This document shows positions 8,001 through 12,717 of a DNA stretch of 12,717 nt, piece after piece. Made by a program: the position numbers and the translations under genes. Under the pieces are notes generated by a model. The model searched no databases. It saw only the letters and a list, made by a program, of their open reading frames with translations, and was not told the DNA's origin. Position 1 is the stretch's first letter, and each line of letters opens with the position of its first letter. The DNA comes from a bacterium (GTDB lineage Bacteria; Verrucomicrobiota; Verrucomicrobiae; Limisphaerales; J093): the NCBI GenBank assembly GCA_021839785.1, contig JAKCAB010000753.1, positions 1-12,717 on the forward strand. The letters are read 5' to 3'.

Positions 8001-8826
8001 GTACGCCGATCCCGACCTCAAGAAGATCGTCCCGTTCCGCGACTGGGGCACGCTGGCGCAGTCGCTGCCGTTCATCCTGGAACGGTACGACAGCTACACC
8101 GCGTTCAGCACGGCGGGCGTCAGCGAAATCCTCGGTGACCGGATGAAACAAGTGAAAGATCTGCCGGTGGTAACGTTGGATTCGGTGGTGTTGCTGAACC
8201 GACAGGATCATTTCGAAGTCCGGCCGCTGCCCCGCGAGGCGCAGTTCGCGCCGGTGTTCGGCCTCGCGGTGGCGGATTTCGACGGCGACGGGCGCGAGGA
8301 CGTGTTCGCGAGCCAGAACTTCTTCGCCGTGGCACCGCTCACTTCGCGTTGCGACGCCGGGCTGGGGGTGTGGCTGAAAGGCGACGGCGCGGGGAACTTC
8401 GATGCCGTCTCGGCTAAAGCGAGTGGTTTGTACGTTTTCGGCGAAGGACGCGGCGCGGCCGTGTGCGACTTCGACCACGACGGGCGCGTGGACCTGGCGG
8501 TCGGGCAGAACGGCGAAGCGACGCGGCTGTTCCACAATCGCGGCGGCAGGCCGGGACTGCGGGTGCGGCTGCGCGGGCCGGCGGGCAACCCGCAAGGCGT
8601 CGGCGCGGCGGTCCGCGCGGTTTATGCCGACGGCCGGCGCGGCCCGGCGCGTGAAATCCACGCCGGCAGCGGTTACTGGTCCCAAGACTCGGCCGAGGCG
8701 GTGCTCGGTCTGCCGCGCGAGGCTCGGAGATTGTGGGTTCGCTGGCCGGCGGGCGCGGAGGAACTCTTCACCCTGCCGCCCCAGGCCAAGTCGGTTACGA
8801 TCGCCCCCAACAGGCCGCCGAATTGA
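5071..8826 (+). CDS. Secreted FG-GAP/VCBS repeat protein with two ASPIC/UnbV domains (CRTAC1-like)
   Basis: The protein has 1251 residues with a signal peptide (MNRPSLFLGIALALAHS). I count 14 calcium-loop motifs of the D-x-[DN]-x-D-G-x-x-[DE] type. Examples are GDVDGDGLCDLYF (residue 83), ADVDGDGDLDLLV, ADIDGDGDLDLYV, ADLDNDGDLDVVV, YDVDGDGWNDLIV and ADFDGDGREDVFA. Such repeats build calcium-stabilised beta-propellers like those of integrin alpha chains. The order is: propeller block 1 (about 60-545); ASPIC/UnbV 1 from 551 (RVSVRLRGRPANTEGIGARI to NRLYEI); a new start at 654 (FFSDVSNLIGHRHR); propeller block 2 to about 1155; ASPIC/UnbV 2 from 1163 (LRVRLRGPAGNPQGVGAAVR) to the end. Bacterial proteins of about 1100 aa with this layout are common in Bacteroidota and Verrucomicrobiota; surface adhesion or ligand binding is presumed, not shown. 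A Pro-rich insert at about 902-915 lies in block 2. No Shine-Dalgarno is evident. Confidence 0.92.
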   Translation: MNRPSLFLGIALALAHSRVVSDPLQWQAGSGFRSAAVTVPAEEKTGFTIQPPTQTGIAFTNWLAEDRYLTNQILLNGSGVAAGDVDGDGLCDLYFCGLDNANALYRNLGNWRFQDITASAGVACADQPSSGAALADVDGDGDLDLLVNGVGTGTRLFLNDGHAHFSEATRPAGLVGGTGATSLALADIDGDGDLDLYVVNYRTTTFRDEPPKRYSVATANGKFDLVAVDGRPVTAPDLRGRFSVNRETGVLENGEADVLYRNAGHGHFTPVDWTDGTFLDEDGKPMAVPYDWGLSAMFHDLNGDGAPDLYVCNDFHSPDRIWINDGKGRFRAIPRLAIRQTSIFSMGLDIADVDRDGHDDFFVADMFSRQHARRQVQLMERQPMVLPVGRLDDRPQYSRNTLFFNRGDGTFAEIAQYAGVEASDWTWCPVFLDVDLDGFEDLLCITGHVRDAQNIDIARRIDALTRSRKMSWAEQLRLRRLFQRLEVPNYAFRNRGDLTFAEISHAWGFDSLKVSQGVALADLDNDGDLDVVVNCLNDGPLLYRNDSTHPRVSVRLRGRPANTEGIGARITVSQAGLPVQSQEIVAGGRYLSSDQPVRAFAATSTDANLTIRVRWRSGQESGVAHARANRLYEIDEAGAGAAPVAAPPAEPQPFFSDVSNLIGHRHREELFDDFQQQPLLPHKFSQLGPGVSWYDVDGDGWNDLIVGSGRGGRLAVFRTNGKGGFTPFHTLALDAPIARDQTTVLGWQRAPGQVVLLAGSANYEDGRTNGPAVVQYDLGAQTADTSLPGQRSSTGPLAMADVDGDGDLDLFVGGRVIAGRCPEPASSLVFRNDGGALHLDSEASRAFADAGLISGAVFTDLDGDGFPELVLACEWGAIHVFRNERGHLTEWNPPLTWAGIATNPAPTSPPTPRPSFLAELTGWWNSVAAGDFDGDGRMDLIAGNWGRNTKYQSHLAAPLHTYYGDLNDDGFVEILEAYADPDLKKIVPFRDWGTLAQSLPFILERYDSYTAFSTAGVSEILGDRMKQVKDLPVVTLDSVVLLNRQDHFEVRPLPREAQFAPVFGLAVADFDGDGREDVFASQNFFAVAPLTSRCDAGLGVWLKGDGAGNFDAVSAKASGLYVFGEGRGAAVCDFDHDGRVDLAVGQNGEATRLFHNRGGRPGLRVRLRGPAGNPQGVGAAVRAVYADGRRGPAREIHAGSGYWSQDSAEAVLGLPREARRLWVRWPAGAEELFTLPPQAKSVTIAPNRPPN
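7779..7812 (-). other. Candidate G-quadruplex on the template strand
   Basis: The plus strand has four C-runs: CCCC at 7779-7782, CCCCCC at 7795-7800, CCCC at 7802-7805 and CCCC at 7809-7812. The minus strand therefore carries four runs of at least four G with loops of 3, 1 and 12 bases. One loop is long, so folding is possible but not certain. The segment encodes the Pro-rich insert of the FG-GAP protein. Confidence 0.4.
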
Positions 8827-8891
8827 AAAGAAAATGAAACTGGTGCCTTGACCGGCCACCCATTTTCTCCAAAAGTCTTCGCGATTCCCAC

Positions 8892-8897
8892 AAGGGT
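8892..8897 (+). promoter_or_regulatory. Ribosome binding site for the LamG-like protein gene
   Basis: AAGGGT ends eight bases before ATG 8906, the clearest Shine-Dalgarno-like element in the window. It supports that start, which also opens a good signal peptide. The other genes here lack strong sites. Confidence 0.45.
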
Positions 8898-8905
8898 AAC
8901 CTGTT

Positions 8906-11719
8906 ATGAAATACATACGACGACCTGTACCAATACTGCACTTCGCAACTATAGCGCTGGGTTTGGCGCTGCTTCCCGCAGCCTCGGCCCAGTTCAGCAA
9001 GGTGGTTTTTTCCGAAAACTTCAGCGGACCAACCATCGACAGCAGCAAGTTCGCGCCCGACGCCCCGTTTTTCGAGGGCGGCCAGGGCGACATTGCGGCC
9101 TCGCAGCACGACGGCGTGGTGCAGTTCACGGGGACGGTCAACCAGCAATGGTGGGCCGGCGCCACGTTGCGGGTGATTCCCACGTTTACCGCCTCCCCCG
9201 AAACCAACCTCGTGGTTTCCGTGGATCGCGTGGCTGAGGCTGGCGTCGGGACTTCCTCGCGCAGCGCCTTGTGGATCCAGGACATCACGACCAACCGCTT
9301 CGTGCTCTTCGCCGACAACCGGGGTGAAAACCACTGGGAGTACAATCGCAAGATCAACGAGGCGGGCGACCAACCCACCGGCGGCGGCACAGCCATTGCG
9401 ACCTTCAACAACGATCCGGCGTTTCTGGACGAGGGCCTCCACACCATGAAGGCCGTCGCCAACGGGAGCACGGTCAAGCTGTATCTGGACGACGTGCTGG
9501 GCGCGGAAGTCAAATTCCCGTTCAGTGACCTGATTTTTCAGATTGGCAGTTATGCCCGCGCGAACGGCGACACGGCTGACACCACATTCGATAACCTGAA
9601 AGTCGAAGAAGTGGGCACGGCGACCTTCTCCACCACCACGCTGACGCTGGGTTCGGGCCAGACGGCCTCCGGCATCAAAGTGAGAATCCCGCCGGGCGCC
9701 AACGCCAGTTCGGCCGTCAGTTTGCGCGTGGTCAGCAGCAACCCGGCGGCCGCGATCCCGGTCGGCGCCAGCGGCGACACGCTGACGTTGAACTTCCCCG
9801 CCGGCGGCTCGAACGAGCAGACCATTGACGTTCAAAGCGTGGCGGTAGGCGGTTCGACCCTTACCCTCGCCAACGACCTCGGCCTGGGCGCCGGCAATAC
9901 GCTCAAGGTCACCGTGGTTCCGGGCCCGGGCGTGCGGTTGACGGACGATTTCTCGGCCAACACGATCGACGCGGCGAAATGGGTGCGCAACGACGCGGGT
10001 CTCGAGACCGGCAGTGGCACGTTTGACGTGGCCCAGAGCGGTGGCCAACTCCACATCTCCGGCATCATCGACATCGCTTCTTACTGGGGTGGCGCGTCGC
10101 TGAAAACGGTGAACGAATATATCGCCACCAAAGACCTGCCGCTCGTGTTCGAGATGGACCGGGTTTCCATCGACAACCTGTATTACGACACGCCCGCCAC
10201 CGCGGCGCGCACCGGGGTGTTCATCGCCACGGCGGACCGGTCGCAGTTCGTTTTCTTCGGCCAGGATTTGGGTGAGACCGGCTGGGAAGTAAACGTGAAT
10301 CCCGGCAACCCGACCGGCAGCGGCACGGCGTTGGCAGCCTTCTCGGCGCTGGCCACCGACAAGGGCAGCCATCACGTGAAAATGGTCGCCGACGGTTCGA
10401 CGGTGGAGGTGTTCTTGGACGGCGTGTCCGGCGGCAAGTTCGACTTCGCCGTTTCTTCGGGCATCCATTTTGAAGTCGGCGCCTACGCGCGCGACGTCAG
10501 CGACTACGTCGGTGGCGTCTTCGACAACGTCAAGATCGAAAACACTTTGCCGTGCGTCACCGTGTCTCCGGCCGACGTCTCGACCTTGCAGGGCGACACG
10601 AGCAACTTGCTCACGATCACGATTCCGAAGCTGCTGAACGCGGCCAATACGACCGTGACCATCACCAGCAGCGCGCCCGGCGTGGCCATCCCGGAGGGCG
10701 CTGTGAATGGCAGTCTGAACGTGGTGTTCCCACCGGGCAGCACCAACGTGAAGAGCGTGAGGTTGGTGGCGGTCGGCGTGGGCACCGCTCAGTTCACACT
10801 CACGGACGATCAAGGCGCCTGCGTCGCCAATGGCGTGAATGTCACCGTCACCCCGCCGCCGGTCACACTACTAAGCGATGACTTCTCCGGCAGCGTGGTT
10901 GACACCAGCAAGTGGCAGGTGGACCAAACGCCGCTGGTTGACGGTGGCGCCGCGACGGCGGATTCGGCCGTCACTTTGGTGAATGGACAGGCCGTGATGG
11001 CCGTCACCGCGGAGGTCGCTTCGTGGCCGGGGCTGGCCTTGGACACGGTCAAGACGTTCACCGCCGGCCCCACCGCGCCGGCAATTTTTGAAATCGACCG
11101 CGCCAAGTTGGGCTTCGTGCTCGTAACCGGCACGGGCGCCAAGCAACGCACCGGCGTCTGGGTCAAGGACAGCACCGGGACGAACTACGTGTTCTTCTGC
11201 GAATATGCGACCCACGACGGCACGGCGGGCGGCTGGCAGTATCATCGCCAGATTGGTCAGACTGGGGACACGCCCGTCACCGGCAACGGCGTGAGCATCG
11301 CCGCCTTTGCCCCGGCGATTTACAACGACCAGGGCAATCACCACATGAAAGTGGTCGCCAATGGTTCCACGGTGAAGCTGTACCTGGATGATGTGCTGGG
11401 TGCCGAAGTGCCGTTCCCATTCACCGATGGCATCACCTTCGGGTTTGGCACCTACGTCGCCGCGGCAACGGATATCGTCACCGGCACCTTCGACAATGCC
11501 AAGGTGTCCGGCGTGGCGCCGGCGCTCGGATCGCTCAGCGCCGCCAAACTGGGCGGGAACATCGTCATCTCCTGGACCGGCAGCGGCACGCTCCAGTCCG
11601 CGGACGCCCTGGGCAACACAACGGCCTGGACGGATGTCAGCCCGGCGCCGACGGGCAACAGCTACACGATCACCGCCGCCGCGCAGGCCACGCAGAAGTT
11701 CTACCGCTTGCGCCAATAA
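8906..11719 (+). CDS. Secreted multidomain protein: three LamG-like lectin domains with Ig-like spacers
   Basis: The protein has 937 residues. The signal peptide MKYIRRPVPILHFATIALGL...ASA is predicted to be cut after Ala28. Three concanavalin-A/LamG-like domains follow: about 32-233, 345-545 and 656-867. Each opens with a D/E-[DN]-F-S-x-x-x-[IV]-D-x-[SA]-K pattern, has a W-G-G/W-A-G core and ends F-D-N-x-K-[VI]. Two spacer domains (about 234-344 and 546-655) share AIPVGA/AIPEGA and a late DxG and look like bacterial Ig-like sandwiches. The C-terminus (870-937) has the form LQSADALGNTTAWTDV...KFYRLRQ, a short beta domain that I associate with the ends of exported Verrucomicrobiota proteins. 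No catalytic motif, membrane span or sortase/PEP-CTERM signal is visible. Carbohydrate or surface binding is inferred from the fold. Spacing from the FG-GAP gene is 79 bases, so it may share that transcript or have its own promoter. Confidence 0.9.
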   Translation: MKYIRRPVPILHFATIALGLALLPAASAQFSKVVFSENFSGPTIDSSKFAPDAPFFEGGQGDIAASQHDGVVQFTGTVNQQWWAGATLRVIPTFTASPETNLVVSVDRVAEAGVGTSSRSALWIQDITTNRFVLFADNRGENHWEYNRKINEAGDQPTGGGTAIATFNNDPAFLDEGLHTMKAVANGSTVKLYLDDVLGAEVKFPFSDLIFQIGSYARANGDTADTTFDNLKVEEVGTATFSTTTLTLGSGQTASGIKVRIPPGANASSAVSLRVVSSNPAAAIPVGASGDTLTLNFPAGGSNEQTIDVQSVAVGGSTLTLANDLGLGAGNTLKVTVVPGPGVRLTDDFSANTIDAAKWVRNDAGLETGSGTFDVAQSGGQLHISGIIDIASYWGGASLKTVNEYIATKDLPLVFEMDRVSIDNLYYDTPATAARTGVFIATADRSQFVFFGQDLGETGWEVNVNPGNPTGSGTALAAFSALATDKGSHHVKMVADGSTVEVFLDGVSGGKFDFAVSSGIHFEVGAYARDVSDYVGGVFDNVKIENTLPCVTVSPADVSTLQGDTSNLLTITIPKLLNAANTTVTITSSAPGVAIPEGAVNGSLNVVFPPGSTNVKSVRLVAVGVGTAQFTLTDDQGACVANGVNVTVTPPPVTLLSDDFSGSVVDTSKWQVDQTPLVDGGAATADSAVTLVNGQAVMAVTAEVASWPGLALDTVKTFTAGPTAPAIFEIDRAKLGFVLVTGTGAKQRTGVWVKDSTGTNYVFFCEYATHDGTAGGWQYHRQIGQTGDTPVTGNGVSIAAFAPAIYNDQGNHHMKVVANGSTVKLYLDDVLGAEVPFPFTDGITFGFGTYVAAATDIVTGTFDNAKVSGVAPALGSLSAAKLGGNIVISWTGSGTLQSADALGNTTAWTDVSPAPTGNSYTITAAAQATQKFYRLRQ
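9442..11430 (+). repeat. Internal direct repeat within the LamG-like gene (end copies 9442-9531 and 11341-11430)
   Basis: The copy at 9442-9531 encodes MKAVANGSTVKLYLDDVLGA and the copy at 11341-11430 encodes MKVVANGSTVKLYLDDVLGA; flanking residues (EV-FPF) also match. The middle domain has a diverged version (VKMVADGSTVEVFLDGVSGG). The codons differ at many third positions, so this is an old or conversion-maintained duplication rather than a recent copy. Confidence 0.8.
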
Positions 11720-11735
11720 CGGCCTACCCAACCTC

Positions 11736-11780
11736 AAGGCTCCCGGCGACGACAGCGTGCCGGGAGCCTTTTGGTTTTTG
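11736..11780 (+). terminator. Rho-independent terminator of the LamG-like protein gene
   Basis: A perfect 12-bp stem, AAGGCTCCCGGC (11736-11747) pairing with GCCGGGAGCCTT (11759-11770), has an 11-base loop. TTTTGGTTTTTGG follows on the plus strand, starting in the last two stem bases. It begins 17 bases after the TAA. The minus strand has only two Ts after the stem, so it works mainly for plus-strand transcripts. Confidence 0.88.
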
Positions 11781-11890
11781 GAAGCCAGCCACGCAGCCCG
11801 AAACCTGGAGTTAAATCTCTTGTGACCCCGCCAGCCGCCTGGCCCAAGCCGGTTCGGAAACCAAGCGGGAGAACGCGCAAGTCCAGCGGC

Positions 11891-11908
11891 CGCGGACGTC
11901 CGTCCGCG
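11891..11908. repeat. Palindromic hairpin, 7-bp stem, copy 2
   Basis: CGCGGAC, loop GTCC, then GTCCGCG, followed by CTCG. It shares the CGCGGA stem start, the TCCGCG stem end and the trailing CTC with the hairpin at 540-558, and it also sits in an intergenic region. The loop and one stem pair differ. Confidence 0.5.
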
Positions 11909-12019
11909 CTCGCTCCCCCAAGGCTGCGCCGACCGATGTCGGCGGCGACGGCGGTTTTCCGGTGCAGAGGCTCAAAGACGTCGGCCCGGTTCTCGAACCG
12001 GGGCTGGGTGCTCCGCGAC

Positions 12020-12717
12020 TCAGTTGGCCTGCCTTGGCAGCAGCCGAATCTGGCCTAGCCGGTAGCGGCGTTGGCCATCGGTGTCCGCGAGTGGCAGGGC
12101 GATCACTGGAGTGCCGTCACGCTGGCCAACCGAGACGAACACGTCATACGTGCCGGGTTGTGTCGGCGGCGCGTGGTTACCTGCGGGATCGCGGAACTGC
12201 AGGGCCACCGTGAACCGCGAAGTTAATTTGTGTTCCGGTGCCTGGTCTGGAGGGCCGACCTTTAGATCCCGCATGTCGAACGTTTCGTCGGTGTTGACGG
12301 AGACGATGCCGCCGCGGTCGTCCTTGAGTGTGAGCGCCCAGAAACCGCCACCGTAGCACGGTGCCATGCCGGCGTTGGCCCAAGCCGTTTCCACCGTGAA
12401 CGGCTCGCCCAGCCGGACCTCCGCTGGCCAACTCATTGCCCGCAGTTGCAGCCGATAGCCCAGCCGCCGGTTGATGCGCGCGACGGTTTCGCGATTTTCG
12501 CTCAATTCCTCGCGTGGCCACCAGTGGATGCTCATGTAGCTGGCGTGGTAATCCTCGATGGACTTCAACAGCAGATCGCCGCTCCAGGCGCCGCGCTGCT
12601 TGGAGGCGCCGTAGTGCTCGTGTTCGAGAATCACCGGCCACCGCGGCCAAAACTCCTGCGCCATCTCGGCGTGGTACCAGGAGTTCGGCGGCGGTTGCAC
12701 CAGGATGCTGTCGTCGC
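12020..12717 (-). CDS. DUF4832-like protein, C-terminal part, cut by window edge
   Basis: The minus-strand frame is open from the right edge to TGA at 12020-12022 and gives 231 residues. A GTG at 12700 is in frame, but coding clearly begins upstream (DDSILVQPPPNSW precedes it), so the true start is outside the window. The first 80 residues look like the end of a glycosidase-type barrel (RWPVILEHEHYGASKQRGAW, YMSIHWWPREEL). A beta-sandwich follows from about residue 86: GYRLQLRAMSWPAEVRLGEP, ETAWANAGMAPCYGGGFWAL and a final GTYDVFVSVGQRDGTPVIAL. The GYRL...W-x-N-x-G-x-AP arrangement is typical of DUF4832, a domain found in putative carbohydrate-active secreted proteins. Catalytic residues and any signal peptide are not visible. 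The gene converges on the LamG-like gene. Confidence 0.8.
   Translation of the reverse strand, partial: DDSILVQPPPNSWYHAEMAQEFWPRWPVILEHEHYGASKQRGAWSGDLLLKSIEDYHASYMSIHWWPREELSENRETVARINRRLGYRLQLRAMSWPAEVRLGEPFTVETAWANAGMAPCYGGGFWALTLKDDRGGIVSVNTDETFDMRDLKVGPPDQAPEHKLTSRFTVALQFRDPAGNHAPPTQPGTYDVFVSVGQRDGTPVIALPLADTDGQRRYRLGQIRLLPRQAN

Larger units (their letters stand above)
11720..12019. other. Convergent gap with terminator and three small hairpins
   Basis: This 300-base gap lies between two converging genes and contains no convincing gene. Besides the terminator at 11736-11780 it holds hairpins at 11891-11908, 11927-11944 (CGCCGAC, CGAT, GTCGGCG) and 11985-12002 (CCCGGTT, CTCG, AACCGGG). 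The last lies 17 bases beyond the stop of the minus-strand gene and could end its transcript, but only a weak TCTTTG follows it on that strand. Confidence 0.6.

Noticed and set aside
8848..8876. TTGACC as a -35 box for the LamG-like gene
   Set aside because: The -35 box matches five of six bases, but no acceptable -10 box lies at the right distance (AAAAGT).
6655..9513. A 952-codon open frame on the minus strand
   Set aside because: It is antisense to the FG-GAP gene and the start of the LamG gene. Its repeated V-A-I-x-V-H-V-like runs are the reverse complement of the Asp-rich calcium loops, and it crosses a gene boundary.
8795..10813. A 672-codon open frame on the minus strand
   Set aside because: It is antisense to the well-supported LamG-like protein with its signal peptide and repeats. 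The composition is His/Arg/Val-rich, as expected for a GC-rich shadow frame.
1..12717. CRISPR arrays, tRNA or rRNA genes, insertion sequences, phage or defence genes
   Set aside because: I looked for regular spaced repeats, cloverleaf-like segments, conserved rRNA stretches and transposase motifs and saw none.

Overview
The window is GC-rich throughout, with tightly packed genes of high third-position GC, long secreted or membrane-anchored proteins, and no plasmid, phage or transposase genes. The gene types suggest a member of the Verrucomicrobiota, most likely a Limisphaerales/Pedosphaera-like lineage or an uncultured relative. They include an enolase-superfamily dipeptide epimerase, an ECF sigma factor with two overlapping membrane-protein genes, a very large FG-GAP/ASPIC protein, a LamG-like multidomain exported protein and a DUF4832-type protein. 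This placement is inferred from protein style, not from a marker gene.

Layout. (1) 1-398, minus strand: the first 132 codons of a dipeptide epimerase that runs off the left edge. (2) 399-664: a divergent gap holding a palindromic repeat and a short direct repeat. (3) 665-3151, plus strand: three overlapping genes, namely an ECF sigma factor, a 145-aa single-span membrane protein (candidate anti-sigma partner) and a 518-aa membrane-anchored protein with a pseudopilin-like C-terminal motif. (4) 3152-3450: a hairpin-rich gap. (5) 3451-4893: a 480-aa envelope protein with an N-terminal export signal, a lipobox-like Cys, a coiled-coil-like region and a C-terminal membrane span. (6) 4894-5070: a gap. 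(7) 5071-8826: a 1251-aa secreted protein with 14 calcium-type D-x-[DN]-x-D-G loops and two ASPIC/UnbV modules. (8) 8906-11719: a 937-aa secreted protein with three LamG-like domains separated by two Ig-like domains, followed by a strong intrinsic terminator at 11736-11780. (9) 11781-12019: a convergent gap with three short hairpins, one sharing its stem with the palindrome in the left gap. (10) 12020-12717, minus strand: the C-terminal 231 residues of a DUF4832-like protein that runs off the right edge.

How the genes may work together. The sigma factor and its two overlapping partners look like one transcription unit that couples an envelope signal to transcription. The next three plus-strand genes all encode exported proteins (one envelope-anchored, two secreted and adhesion- or lectin-like), so they are plausible but unproven targets of that regulator. 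The epimerase (murein or protein dipeptide use) and the DUF4832 protein (carbohydrate-active context) fit a polymer-degrading, cell-envelope-rich lifestyle. No known defence system, CRISPR array, tRNA or rRNA was seen. The items most likely to be new are the sigma/membrane-protein trio, the 480-aa envelope protein and the intergenic palindromes.
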